The notes under the pieces were generated by a model that ran no database searches, was not told the DNA's origin, and saw only the letters and a list, made by a program, of their open reading frames with translations. DNA of 64,000 nt from Flammulina velutipes (taxonomy: Eukaryota > Basidiomycota > Agaricomycetes > Agaricales > Physalacriaceae). Shown in pieces: positions 1 through 11,399 of the stretch. The stretch lies in NCBI GenBank assembly GCA_011800155.1, contig CM022369.1, forward strand, positions 1,240,001-1,304,000, in the 5' to 3' direction. Both the position numbers and the translations under genes were made by a program. How positions within the stretch are numbered: the stretch's first letter is position 1; every line of letters begins with the position of its first letter.

Positions 1-537
1 AGCGCAAAACAATGCGTACTCGAGGCGTCTCCTTTCCATGAATTCTGGGCTGAACCTATCTCCTGTCAGGTACTCTGGGATAGCGTGAATTTGCGGATGA
101 TAGATCGTGTGGCGGGCTCACCAATACGATGTTTTCCAGGTAAAGCGGGAACGACACACGCCGGAAAGTCGCGGACGAGGTGCTCTCTCATAAAGACGAA
201 ATCTTGGAAGCGTCTACGAGCCGAGGGCGAGGGCGTTGAGAATATGGGGAGGTTGGTCTAAGACTTGTTATTTGGAAAGGCAAGGAGGTTTGGGCTGACT
301 TACTTTGGCAGAAACGAGGTATGATACGTATGCATCTTTGGTCTCTGGGAGCTCCTTGACAGGATCCCTGACTGAAGTGATGAGATATCCCTCCCACTTG
401 GGATCGTGAGGTCCTTCGCTGCTATCCGCAGTACTCTGTCGAAAGCCTGGACCGGACGGCTGGTCGGTGCTGTATGCTGGATGCGCTGGTGTTTCCCAAG
501 TCACGCTGTCGAATACGTCTTCATCGTCGCCGAGCAT
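1..537 (-). CDS. SNX4: Sorting nexin SNX4/Atg24, N-terminal part (truncated by window edge)
   Basis: This is the 5' part of a PX-BAR sorting nexin; the rest lies beyond the left edge. Three exons read 537-304, 257-122 and 74-1, joined by introns with GTAAGT and GTGAGC donors. The acidic N-terminus (MLGDDEDVFDSVTWE) leads into the start of the PX domain: VRDPVKELPETKDAYVSYLV, then TNLPIFSTPSPSARRRFQDF, then LPGKHRI joined to EYLTGDRFSPEFMERR. This order of motifs is typical of Snx4, which binds PI3P on endosomes and acts in endosome-to-Golgi retrieval and selective autophagy. The ATG at 537 was chosen because the acidic start and the PX spacing fit the family; the upstream extension to 597 has no ATG. 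The start lies 87 bp from the divergent PTM1 start. The BAR domain is not in the window. Confidence 0.85.
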
Positions 538-624
538 AGCGGTCAGAGTGCAAAGTGGTCTCGGCAGAAATGCGTCAGAAGCAACAGATGTAAACAAATA
601 CCGTCTCTCTCTATCCCCGTCACG
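538..624. promoter_or_regulatory. Shared 87-bp divergent promoter of SNX4 and PTM1
   Basis: Only 87 bp separate the ATG of SNX4 (minus) from the ATG of PTM1 (plus). Both 5' untranslated regions and the core promoters must fit here or overlap the coding exons. It ends in a pyrimidine-rich run (ccgtctctctctatccccgt) just before the PTM1 ATG. No TATA box is seen. Confidence 0.5.
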
Positions 625-3035
625 ATGGCGCTCGGTCGCCCTCTTGTCCTTTTGGCTTCCTGGCTTCTGCTAGGCCTCTCAGCTGTTGCGTACCAAGTCC
701 CCGTTGGCGATACTGGCATGTCGCTCTTCCCGCCGCCCCAGCTAGCTCTAACATTCACCAAGATTTCTCCCGCCAGATATGTAGTGGAATGTGGGGAGGC
801 TCTTCAACGTATATAAATGGTCTGTCATACTGGATCCTGCGCCCTCTGAATACTTGAAAATGCCATTCTACAGTCACATTCGATGCTACTTCGCAAGGAA
901 ATGTAGCCATGGTCATCTACGAATGGGCCGACGCGCAGTACCTTGGCAAGGTCACTTCGGATGTGAACGAGTACCTCCCCGTGGGTGTCGTGTAATATCT
1001 GTCTTATCTTCTACTCATGCAGTCTACGCAGCAGAAAACATACGTATGCACTACAAGTGCTGTTGTCGCCGGTTTCTGTGATGCCTCGGAATTGGGGCGC
1101 TTCATTCTTGACCTGCCTTCCACGAAATCGGTCAAGGACACCTCCTTCTGGTCTGCCAGAGTCCAACTATCTAATACATCAACCCGAAGCGAGGACTCAT
1201 TTTGGGATAATCCGGAAGGTAATCCTACACCTCCGCCAGACCCAAGCGCATACACAAGCCCTTGGCGATATGCATCACGCGACGAGAACAACAAAAGTCC
1301 GAACACCACTTACACTTACAACGGCCCCATCCAATATATCGTGAGGAAGACCGGTTACTACTGTGTCGGTTAGTTCCCATCTTTGCACTGCCAGGCGTCT
1401 GTTAACATTGTTTAGCTATCGTCCCTGTCACTGTTCAAGCTTCACAAGGTGAAATAGATACTACCGACGTACCGTTCCATCCTTTGTATCACGGGCATGT
1501 TCTTTTCCAAAACAAGTTCAACGGTCAACTTCCTGCCGCCGATTATCCCAAGGTCAACGTAAGTTTCTGGCTCATGATTCATAACAAATAGCTCACCAGA
1601 AGCACCAGTTCTACTTTGTCATGTTCCTCGTCTATGCAGTGTTTGGTGCAGCATGGGGCTGGTTGTGCTTCAAACATGCTCAAGACCTCCTCCCTATCCA
1701 AGTCAGTTTCTTCTTCTTAGTATTAATCCCTGATGAATTGATACCTCCCTCAGTACTATCTCTCTGGTCTGGTTGGATTGCTCGTGATAGAAATGGTAGC
1801 CAATTGGGGTGAGAGGCTCCTCCATTTTCGTACTTTGCCACAGTACCAACTGAATTTGAAAGTCTACTACCGTTATCTAAACGCGCATGGAAAGAGTACG
1901 GCGTCGACTGTTTTCCTAATTGTCGGTATGTGCTCCCCTTTGGCATTTCTAATTCAGCTCTAAACAATAGTTTAGTGGCTATCCTCGACGCTGGCCGTAA
2001 TTCCATGTCCTTCTTCATGTTATTAGTTGTCTCTTTGGGACTGAGTGTCGTACGAGAGTCTTTGGGTCGCACGATGCTAAAATGCCAGATCTTGGCTGGA
2101 CTGCATTTCTTATTCGGCAGTAAGTGTCTTGTCTGCCCTTATTATAATCTATTCACATCACATACACAGTCCTCTACGCTGTCGGCATTGTAGAACTCGA
2201 GCTGGAATCGACTTCAGCGCTGATTCTACTCCTATTCGTAATTCCTCTTGCCTTCACTCTCAGCGGCTTTTTACTGTGGATTATGTATTCCTTGAACGGT
2301 AAGGAGATTCGATTATTTGATCAAGACAACCATATCTAAATTTCATTAGCCACCATTGCGCAGCTGAAAGCCAGGAAGCAGCGTTACAAACTGACTATGT
2401 TTGAGCGTCTATATCGTATCCTTCTATTCACTGTACTCGTCATCGCCATATTCTTTGTGGTGTCAACATTCTCGTTCTCTAGCCGTCTCGCTGAAGGTGC
2501 GCACACACTTTTTCTCATGATAAGGTTCAGCGCTCAATCGGCAATTCATCGTAGACTACGCAGCAAAATCTTGGAAAGTACGATGGTGGCTCCTTGACGG
2601 CTGGCTCGCATTGCTTTACCTCGTCTCCTTCGTTGCCATCTCATATTTGTGGCGCCCGTCTGAGAATAACAGAAGATAAGTCTTCTACGCAATGTTATTA
2701 CCTGTGCTTACTTTTCTTCGATATCTACGCTGGCGATGTCAGACGAAATCGCACAAGATGAAGAAGACGCAGAGGACTACGATATGGAGGCTCTAGAACA
2801 TCGTACAAGAGCGCGGGAGGATGACGACGACGACGACGCGGCTACTCTGGTCGGTGAACGACGAGGGGGCCCAGCTGCGTTAGCTGAAGACAATGTCGTC
2901 TTCGAGATAGGCGATGAAGATGATGATGATGCGGAGACACCCAAAAAGCGTAAAACAGAGCGTCTATCCGGGGAAGACCACGAAGATGAGCGACGAGGGC
3001 TCATTGGCGCGGAAGGAAGGGATAGAAATGAGTAA
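625..3035 (+). CDS. PTM1: PTM1/GPR107-type seven-transmembrane Golgi protein
   Basis: A lung-7TM (GPR107/108, yeast Ptm1) membrane protein, expected in Golgi or endosomes. Thirteen exons (625-715, 763-819, 874-980, 1023-1368, 1416-1558, 1609-1701, 1754-1808, 1863-1925, 1976-2119, 2170-2298, 2350-2496, 2555-2675, 2729-3035) give an open frame of 600 codons. It begins with a signal peptide (LVLLASWLLLGLSAVA), then a luminal domain with family motifs (FSRQICSGMWGG, AMVIYEWADAQYLGK, GRFILDLPS, DTSFWSARVQL). Seven hydrophobic segments follow, starting at YFVMFLVYAVFGAAWGWLCF. The cytosolic tail is acidic (SDEIAQDEEDAEDYD) and ends with a basic KKRKTER stretch. The first intron is GC-AG and the last is AT-AC; both restore family-conserved sequence. 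Without the last splice the frame stops at TAA 2677 and loses the tail. It runs convergently towards RPB2, 113 bp apart. Confidence 0.88.
716..762 (+). other. Inferred GC-AG intron in PTM1
   Basis: The 47-nt intron starts GCATGT and ends CACCAAG, with a CTCTAAC branch-like motif 12 nt before the end. Splicing joins GATACTG to ATTTCTCC and gives DTDFSRQICSGMWGG, which has the spacing expected of the family. No GT donor in this stretch gives a frame that continues into the conserved CSGMWGG motif. Confidence 0.65.
2676..2728 (+). other. Inferred AT-AC intron in PTM1 (U2-type ATAAGT donor)
   Basis: The 53-nt intron runs from ATAAGT to ATATCTAC with a TGCTTAC branch-like motif about 20 nt from the end. 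Splicing AACAGAAG to GCTGGCGATG gives NRRLAMSDE and carries the reading frame into the conserved acidic tail. No AG lies within 50 nt upstream of the join, and no GT donor precedes the in-frame TAA at 2677. The donor is the ordinary U2 consensus with G1 changed to A, not the U12 ATATCC form. Confidence 0.65.
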
Positions 3036-3148
3036 ATTCAACGGACTCCTTAATTTTATTGCTCCCCCCCTAACTCTCACTTTTTTGGATGTGAATTTGC
3101 CAATCTTGTATTTACATACAGCAATCCTACAATATACTACACTAAACA

Positions 3149-6100
3149 CTACGAGTTTTCTCGAATTCGCCCAGAGGAAACTGTATACAACCGTGCCGCG
3201 ATGTTCATGCTTTGAAGTTCCTAGAGATAAAACACTGTCAGTGAGAACCGACACATGCCCGAAGAGAATTTACCTGGAAAAGGAGTTTTGCAGCGTAGGG
3301 AATGTACAACTGCGAGCACGCCGTTTTGTTTTTGCATGCCCGACACTAAAAATTCTCAATATCTGAAGGAGAGGGAACATAGCAATGCATACCTCGAAAC
3401 TTTGCTTTTTCTACAAAGCATCGTCAGTAATCATGCTAACGAGGAAGGAGGGGTGAAACTTACCAGGTTAGCGATTGCAGTTAAGCCACAGCTGGCATCA
3501 AGTTAGCGCTATTTATCCAAGTGAAATATATGCACATACATGTCGCAAACGTGCAGTCGGTAGGCGTCACTAGCCTCGAACAAACGCTCCTTCAAGAATC
3601 CAGCAATACCATGCGAGATCATACAATCACGCTCCATCTCTCCGAAACGCAAGCCACCGTCACGACTCCTACCCTCCACAGGCTGTCGAGTGAGGATTTG
3701 AACAGGTCCACGGGCCCGGGAATGAATCTTGTCGTCCACCATATGTTTTAGACGCTGGTAGTATGTCGGTCCGAGGTAGACCTGCGCCTGCAATTTCCGT
3801 CCAGTGTGTCCGTGGTACATTACTTCCAGGCCACGGGATTGGTAACCCTTCTGTCGCAGGAAAGTGGACACCGATTCGACAGTCAAATCCGTGAACGGTG
3901 TAGCGTCTCCTTCGTGGCCGATGAGGGTTGCGACTTTGGATAACAAACATTCGACTAAATGTCCAATAGTCATACGAGATGGAATGGCGTGAGGATTGAT
4001 GATGATATCGGGGACGATGCCTTCGCAAGTGAACGGCATGTCCTCCTGGCGGTAAGTAATACCGATAGTACCCTTCTGACCGTGACGCGATGCGAACTTG
4101 TCACCAGTCTGAGGAATACGAGTCGCCCTGACACGGACTTTGACGAACTTCTGTCCCTCCGCATTGGTTGTGATGAGAACTTGATCGATGATACCGCTCT
4201 CTGTGCTTTTGAGAGGCGTCGAAACGTCTCGCCGGGTGTGTAACCGAGTTCGTTGGCCGAGTTCCTCGCTATCAGGCGGTATGGGCGCAGTCTTGCCGAT
4301 GATGATATCTTCGCCACGAACACCAGTACCTGGCGCGATGAGACCATCATCTTCTAGCTTGTCGTACGTTCCGTGCTTCATACGAAGAGTCGTATCCCGT
4401 TGCGGTTTCTCGAATTCCTCCAGGGCCTGAACACCAGACTTCTTCTCGACATCCATGTAACTCCTGTAGTAGATACTCCGGAAAAGACCACGATCTACAG
4501 AACTCTGGTTCATGATGACCGAATCTTCCTGGTTGTAGCCACTGTAACAGAGAATGGCAACGATGGCGTTCTGCCCAGCAGGGAGCTCTCGGAATTTTAG
4601 ATATTCCATTGAACGTGTGGTTGCGAGAGGTTTCTGAGGGTAGTAGAGAATGTTGGCCATAGTGTCCATGCGAATGAGGAAGTTCGTGAGGAAGATGCCC
4701 ATAGCTTGTTTACCCATGGCGGATTGATAGGTGTTACGAGGAGACTATGACACTGTTAGATTGAACTCGACTAGAACTCGAGGATAACGTACTTGATTAT
4801 GGTCCGGGAAGGGGATGATACTGGCGCAAATGCCCAAAATCATACTGGGATGAATCTCGCAGTGGGTCCACGTATGGGCATTGACACCAGCCTTGAGCCG
4901 AGCAGCAGGATCAAACTCTCCTTCATTGGTGTGAGTATCCAGGCCACTCTGCTGGTTTCTGGAAGTCTCCAAATCATCAGGGGACATTGATATCATGACA
5001 GTCTCCTCCTCTTCTGCGTCCAATAGCTCGATGATACCAGTCTTGATGAGCTGCTCCCACTTGTACTCTTGACCATCGTCGTCCGTACCGCGAACTATCC
5101 ACTTCACGTGTTTCTTCTGTAGTACGAGTTGCTGATTCTCGACAATGAACAGGGGACGGCACACCCGGCCAGGGTCCGTGTAGAGCCTAAGTTCCTTCTC
5201 TCGTATATCTCGTACTAGAGACACCTCGGGACTGATATCGTCCTTCCGACGGAGTTTCTTGATCGTTTTCACCAAATTTGCAGGATCTCGGTGGACGCCC
5301 ATCCACACACCATTGACGAACACTTTGGTACACGGTGTTGTCGAATGCGCGTTTTCCTCCAGAGACTCCAGACCCCACTCCTCCAAAAACTCGATGACAG
5401 GCGCTGAATATGACCCGACGGATATACAAGACATCAAGGCAAGGTTCTTCACCAGGCCGCAAGCTTGCCCTTCGGGAGTTTCAGCTGGACAAACCATCCC
5501 CCAATGCGTGTTGTGAAGCTGGCGAGGCTTCGCGATCTTTCCTTCGCGGCCAAGAGGAGTGTTACAACGTCGAAGATGTGACAGGGTGGACGCGTAGGTA
5601 TATCGGTTGAGCACCTGGGAGACACCGGCTTTGGAGGACATCGACTTCTTCTGGTCACCCCAGTTGCCTGTCGCAAGAGAGTACTTGAGACCATTGGTAA
5701 TCGTTTGATGTTTCACACCGACATTGACATTGAACTCTTTCCGCGTTTCGACACACTATGAGGGAAATTAAAGCGGGCGATAGACAACGGGTAAACGACG
5801 CTTACCTTCTGCAGATATCTGTACACATCACGCGTCAATTTGCGGAACAGCATTCGGAATAAGTTAGCGAGCAACGGCCCCGCTAGATCCAACCTCTTCT
5901 TCCCGAAATGATCTCGGTCGTCCAGCTCTCTTCTCTCCAGTGCGGCTAATAGCAGACGATGGATCATATATCCGACAAAGTAGGCCTTCTTTCCTTCTGA
6001 GCCCTCGCTCGTAGCGATATGTGGTAACAACTCCTTCTGCAAAATCTCCTGTGCATACCGTATACGCCTCTCCCTTGATAGACCAGTCGTAGTGCCACGA

Positions 6101-7275
6101 TTTCCAATGAAGTCTAGCGCAACTTCACGGTCCTGAATAACGAATCCATCGTCAATACAAGGCTTCAACATCTCCAACATCTGCGCGTCCTGCATATCGT
6201 AGCAAATGTGCTCCAAAATATCACGGTCGGAAATGACTCCAAGGGCGCGGAATAGTACCCAGATTGGTATGTCGACTTTGATGTAAGGTATGGTGGCTTT
6301 GATGATGTTACCGAGCTATATGTATATATTCGTTAAGACAAAAGGGAGGTGATCAAGATTTTACTGACCGAGCGCTCCTGGTGACGATGGTACATTTTGA
6401 CTTGGAACTGGCTGATCGTTTTGCCACCTTTTTCGACGAGACTACGAATTTCGGCAAGAAAGTTTATGGGAGCAGGTTGCGCCTTTGCGAAGACGTAAAC
6501 GTGATTGGTGGCCATGCGTTCTTGTGCAATGAGCACTTTTTCAGACCCGTTGATGATGAAGTATCCTCCGGAGTCGTAAGGACATTCATTCAAGTCGAAC
6601 AGTTCGGCGTCTTGTAATCCACGAAGGATACAGAACGTTGACCTAAGCATAATCGGAACCTTTACCGCCTCAGTACAAAACAAGAAAAATGCGTAAACCG
6701 AACATACCTTGCCAATCCACACCTTGGAACTTTCGCCAGTAACATTATCTGGCTCCCATAACGTTTCCCCCGGGTTGTTTTCATCTTCTCTGCCCGACAA
6801 CACCCTCTTGTTCATTTCGATGTAGAGCGGCGCTGAATAGGTGAGATTTCGCAGACGCGCTTCTTGCGGGAACACGGGAACGACGGTTCCATCGGACTCC
6901 GTGACTGTGGGTCGGGACAGGTAGATTTGGCCGAACTTGAGCTCGTATCGTCGGCTGACATCGTTTGCTTGTCCACTGTGCTGCTCTGCCTGATCGAGAA
7001 TGAGGTCCGCGTTCTCGTCCACCAGCTCCTGCATCGTGTTCTGAACAAACTCGTCGAAAGAGTCCAGCTGCTGTCGCACAAGACCCTTCTGGTCAAAAAA
7101 GCTGGATATGATAGTCCAGCAGTCTTCCTGTGTTATCTCTTTGTATTCGTCATCCTCGTCGTCGTCTTCGAAGATAGCTTCATCGTCGTTGTAAGGATCC
7201 TCAGAATACTCAAATTCTGCATTGCAGTGTAAGATTGTAGAGGTATGCCGAGGAACACTCAGTACCTTGGTTCAT
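3149..7275 (-). CDS. RPB2: DNA-directed RNA polymerase II, second largest subunit RPB2
   Basis: This is the beta-like core subunit of RNA polymerase II in the nucleus. The first coding exon is 10 nt (7275-7266, ATGAACCAAG); the second starts at 7216 and gives [20 protein letters not shown]. All main family blocks follow: protrusion and lobe ([18 protein letters not shown]), fork ([19 protein letters not shown]), hybrid-binding region ([20 protein letters not shown]), [15 protein letters not shown] with catalytic-centre contacts, and the switch/anchor region ([20 protein letters not shown]). The C-terminal zinc ribbon is spread over small exons at 3491-3464 (28 nt), 3410-3393 (18 nt), 3345-3274 and 3220-3149. 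Together they read [20 protein letters not shown], then [20 protein letters not shown], so both CxxC pairs are present. It ends with RENS and a TAG stop at 3149. Start and stop are both well supported. Confidence 0.97.
3393..3491 (-). other. Microexon pair in the RPB2 zinc ribbon
   Basis: Exon 3491-3464 (28 nt) and exon 3410-3393 (18 nt) are separated by a 53-nt intron; a further intron separates the second exon from exon 3345-3274. They code for the residues between the two CxxC pairs of the C-terminal zinc ribbon. The splice sites are GTAAGT...TTTGTAG and GTATGC...TTTTTAG. The joined protein matches the conserved ribbon without gaps, which is why I accept such short exons. Confidence 0.85.
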
Positions 7276-7460
7276 ATCCCGGAATTGGCGAGTTTAAGAT
7301 ATTCGATAGCAGAGAAAACGGCTAGAAATCGAGTAGCTCCACTTGCTGCGCGTCTAGAAACGAGACGAAGGCGAGAAAACTGGAGCTGGACTGAACAGTG
7401 GTGACCGACTCTGTGCAAGAAGAGGTTGACTGATGCCGCCGGTAACTTTGGTCAGCCTGT

Positions 7461-8582
7461 TTACATGTGTTTATCTTCCTCTTTCAGCGCTCGCAACAGA
7501 ACGTCCATCTTCCTTTCCGCACTCGAAGCATACGAACTCTGTGGATTACGATAAGAGAAAGGCTACTCTGGACGATACTAGCACCTACCCCGAATAGCAC
7601 CGTATGGTTCAGATAATGGAACATCTCATACAACTCACCTCTCAGCTCGTACTGGTCAACTGGTTCTGTCTTTGGAAGATGCTCATGATACGCCTTGAAA
7701 AACGACGCGGGAATTCCACCAAAAATTCTTGCGATTGCTAGGCTGGTGAAGGATCAGCAGCCAACGCAAATATATTCAGTTGCACGCACTCGGCTTCTGA
7801 ATGGCCGTAGAATGAAGATGGGTCAAAGACAACAGGGTGCCCGTTTTCTACGCCTGTGTTACCACTCTGACAACAAGTTCAATATATCACCCTGGAGTTC
7901 ATAACGTGAATGCTCACCCATAGATCACCATGCAACAGGACAGGCTTAATATCGAGCGGTCCTAAGAGTTTCGGTATGACACTGCATAAATTTTCAACGA
8001 TACACAACCGGTTGATATCTGGTAGACCCACCAGCTTCTTACTTGTTCTCCCTTTTTGCACAACTCTTCGTATCGTCCCCGGGTCTTGAGCGCATTCAAT
8101 AAATCCTTGATCTTCTCACTATAGCATTCCTCCCATGTCCCAAACCACCCATTCTTCATCCTCGTTGCCCCGCAGTAGGTGGGAACGTGAAAACCAAATC
8201 CCTTATCAGAAGTATACTGATGAAGTTCCAGAGCTAAACGTTTGCCCAGTTCTCGGCCAGATTGGTCGGACAACCCTCCAAGGTTCATGTACTGTGATAT
8301 GAAATATGGTCGGCCGTTCTCTGTTCCCGAGGCAAGCAATTTTGGTGCGAGGCCAGGCGCGGCTTCGTGAATCGCCTTCAATGACTCGACTTCGCCAACA
8401 AATTGATCTACATCGCCTGGGTCGCCAACTTTGACATAGAACGACTCTCCTTCGGATGATTGGACTTTGGGAGGAATTCCAGAAAACTTGCTATGAGGGC
8501 GTAGGGTTTGCAGATGCTGTAAGAGGATAGCTGGGATTGGCATCGTCGTGGTCCAGAATGAAGATTGAGGATGTCGTGACAT
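7461..8582 (-). CDS. FN3K: Fructosamine/ketosamine-3-kinase family protein
   Basis: A small kinase-like protein of the fructosamine-3-kinase family, which phosphorylates sugar adducts on lysines and so promotes deglycation of proteins. Visible family features are the ATP-binding region SSEGESFYVKVGD, then EVESLKAIHEAAPGLAPKLL, ELHQYTSDKGFGF, the catalytic loop LLHGDLW joined by splicing to SGNTGV, and the metal-binding region VVFDPSSFYGHSEAD followed by LAIARIFGGIP. It ends with MDVLLRALKEEDKHM and a TAA. There are about five exons. The first intron uses TG|GTGGGT, which joins EQVRS to CVIPKLLGPLDIKP and removes an apparent frameshift. The ATG at 8582 is the first in frame; a second at 8543 aligns slightly better with the family start. 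It is divergent from MAU2 with a gap of 218 bp. Confidence 0.85.
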
Positions 8583-8800
8583 AATACATATATGTAGTAT
8601 CACAACTCAATGAAGCTCACAGTAAAAATAAAACAATGTCCAATGCATGTATCCTTTACTATCCTTTATCGCTCTAGTGATCATGATTTACGTGAACACA
8701 CTAAAGTATTACTGTGGCCATTGTCTGCCAGATTGTGGGTCATTGTGGACAACGCGCCCTGTCACATGTGTGACATACGCGCTCTTGACCGTTGACCATC

Positions 8801-11140
8801 ATGTCGACAAGACCTGCCAGCTCACACGACGCGAATCCACGACAGGCGAAGAGACAACGACGCGACAGCTTCTCGTCAAGCGTAAACGAGGAGCTCGCAA
8901 AGTCGCTCTCCTCTCTGGAGCCATTGCCTGTCCATACATTGCTCGTGTCTTTACCTGGCATTCTCATTCACCCTCCCACCCATCGCTATCATGCTCGCTC
9001 GTTATGTTTATCTCTTCTAGCTCTCAGAAAATGTCTCGGCCTTCCTGGTCTTACTCCGGATATAGAATGTAGAGCGTGGACAGCGTTGGCAGAAGTAGGG
9101 ATGATCGTAATTAGTGGAGGATTTAGCCAGAATGAGGACCATCCTTGGGCGAAGTACATAGAACATGAGGTGTGTTAACGTTTTCTATATCCTTCGCGCG
9201 TCTGACAGGAATGTATCAGGTCGAAAAAGCTGCTAGTAGAGCTGTAAGTTTGTACATCTTCTGCACCATATCTTGCTCATGCTTTCCCAAAGCTCACGCT
9301 AGCCAAAGTGGTATGATTGCATGTACTCTACGCGTAATTCCCGAGGCTGACCTCATCTTAGCATCCAACACTCTGCCTCTACCGTCCTCATATAACTTGC
9401 ATTACCGCTCAACTATCCCTCTGGCAACAAAATACCAAACCTGCCCGCAATATGCTACGCCAACTTCTCAAGACCATGTCTCCGAAAGACCCGCCTCACT
9501 CCATATACTCTGCACATCTCACACTCATCTCACACCTATGCACAAACACACAGACCACAACCATCAAGGATACACATGCGGCTCTCAAGCAACTCCAGAT
9601 ATTTATCGACCTTGCGGACAAAAACCAGCATCGTCATGTCAAGCTCCTTGGTCTGGTGGCCCACCTGCGACTTCTCGTATCTTCGGGATTGTGGGATCGT
9701 GTAGAAGATGCCCTTATTTTCGCGGAACATGCAGTAGGCTTCGAATTTCCTTCGGCAAGGGAGAAGGAGACTGAGAAGCCTGTCCTTGTCTCAATATCGA
9801 ACGCGCCTCAGTCCCAATTTTCGGGCACTTCCAGTCCTCGGCCTCAAAAAGCAACTACGGCTCTACCCTCATTCCCGGACAAGATATCAGAAGTAATGGC
9901 TGTCCACGTACTCATTATAGGTGTCGTCTTCCACACTTACATCGGCAATGCGTCATGTACAGCTCCTCGCCTAACGCAACTACACATGCTTATGGACGCC
10001 GGCTCCTGGAAAGAATCCAGCGGTGGTGTTATCGAAATCCCGTTCCCTTCGTCACATTCACTATACATTCAAACGACACATCCTCGAATTCTCCTCATCC
10101 TCGCTTATCTCGTCAGCGCAGTAGCCAAGAAAGATCCTGTCGGTCGTAAACCCAGGCGTAAAATTTTCGGACTCGAGGGCCTAACAGTCTGGGAAAAAGA
10201 GATGCGGAAACCGCTAGTGATGTCTCCATGGGCGAGCTTCTCTGACTTGGAACAAGTCGAATTCACCATGACGCGGCTCAAGGGCGATCTACTCTGCGAG
10301 CTCGTAAGCGTGCATATCATGCGCTCCGAATTTCTAGCCGCGGAGAAGCATATCGAGGTTCTTGTTGCTCACGTCCGAAGTACCGGCTTATGGGAGGCAT
10401 TTTCGGCTAGGGTGATGCTCTATGAGGCTCACCTAGCACACGCAAAAGGAGATAGAGTTCGGGCGGCTGACTGCTACCAAGTCGCAGCTGTGCTTGCTGT
10501 AGAGGGCGAGTCGAGCGATGATTACGTGGATATATGTGCGAGGGCTGGGATAGTTGCGTTGAAGATTGGGTCCGGTGACGTGGATATTGAGGAAGGCCTC
10601 AAGGTAGCTCGAGATTGCAAAGGCATGGGTGGAACGCTGGGAAGTGTTGGTAAAATTATCGAATCATGTCTCACGCCGGAGATTCTCAAAGCCAAGTAAG
10701 TCGCTCTTATCTCTTTTGTATCCTTACTAACGTTGCACTTCTAGGACGTCCTTGAAGACGGCCATTACCTTCACCACTGATTCAACCGACAATCACTTAC
10801 GCGCTTTGGTGCTGGCCTTGACAAGCTCGCATTTCATGCACACTGCAACGGATTATGCATTGAAGATGCTAGGTACCTGCGAACAACTGGCGGCTGGGCT
10901 CGGTGCTGGTGCTCTGAAAGACGCCAAGTATACATCCGGAGCAGACACTGTCGGCAATGTTCCTCTTCGACTGTGGGTAGCAGAAAGGTTATTCGGTAAG
11001 TTTTTATTTCCGTTGGTTTGTATGAGGCTCATGCAATTCTCTCAGAGTTGCACAAAAGGCAGGGTGATACCGCTCGTGCTAATAAGCAGGAACTACATAT
11101 CGAAGCCTTGAAGAAGGTGATGCCTACCTCGGAGTCCTGA
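8801..11140 (+). CDS. MAU2: Cohesin loading factor MAU2/SCC4 (TPR protein)
   Basis: The protein looks like Mau2/Scc4/Ssl3, the partner of Scc2/NIPBL that loads cohesin on chromosomes. It starts with a basic nuclear-type segment (RQAKRQRRDS), then helical TPR-like repeats throughout. Useful blocks are PGLTPDIECRAWTALAEVGM, HPTLCLYRPHITCITAQLSLW, DTHAALKQLQIFIDLADK, the central CTAPRLTQLHMLMDAGSWK, RILLILAYLVSAVAKKDPVG, and HIMRSEFLAAEKHIEVLVAH. Exons were joined with GTGTGT...GTATCAG, GTAAGT...CCCAAAG and GTATGA...CTTAG introns near 9168-9360, then one intron near 10697 and one near 10996. The last exon reads ELHKRQGDTARANKQELHIE and ends in TGA at 11140. The family call rests on overall pattern rather than a catalytic motif, since the family has none. 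Confidence 0.72.
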
Positions 11141-11399
11141 ATCGAGCCGATGACTTGCCTTTTCTACGGACACCAGTGATTTCTCAAGATCGTCTACAGT
11201 CATCGTCACACTATTGTATTCATATTTGCCATCACGTATCTTATTTGCTCTTTTTGGTGGACCTATGGTTATTGCTACTGTATGAAAATTCCGTGCTGGG
11301 TCGTGTACATGATCGTGATTGTGTGCTAAGAAGGGATGGTAAGGTAATCTATGGAATACATACAGAGTAGAGTACGGATGCTAGCGTGCCAAAGAAGAT

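Noticed and set aside
2677..2679. TAA as the true stop codon of PTM1
   Set aside because: It would drop the acidic tail that reads SDEIAQDEEDAEDYD and is expected for the family; that tail lies in one open frame directly downstream with no start of its own needed.
7990..8060. Frameshift in the FN3K-like gene
   Set aside because: An intron with donor TG|GTGGGT and acceptor ATGCAG restores the frame and gives EQVRSCVIPKLLGPL, so no frameshift is needed.
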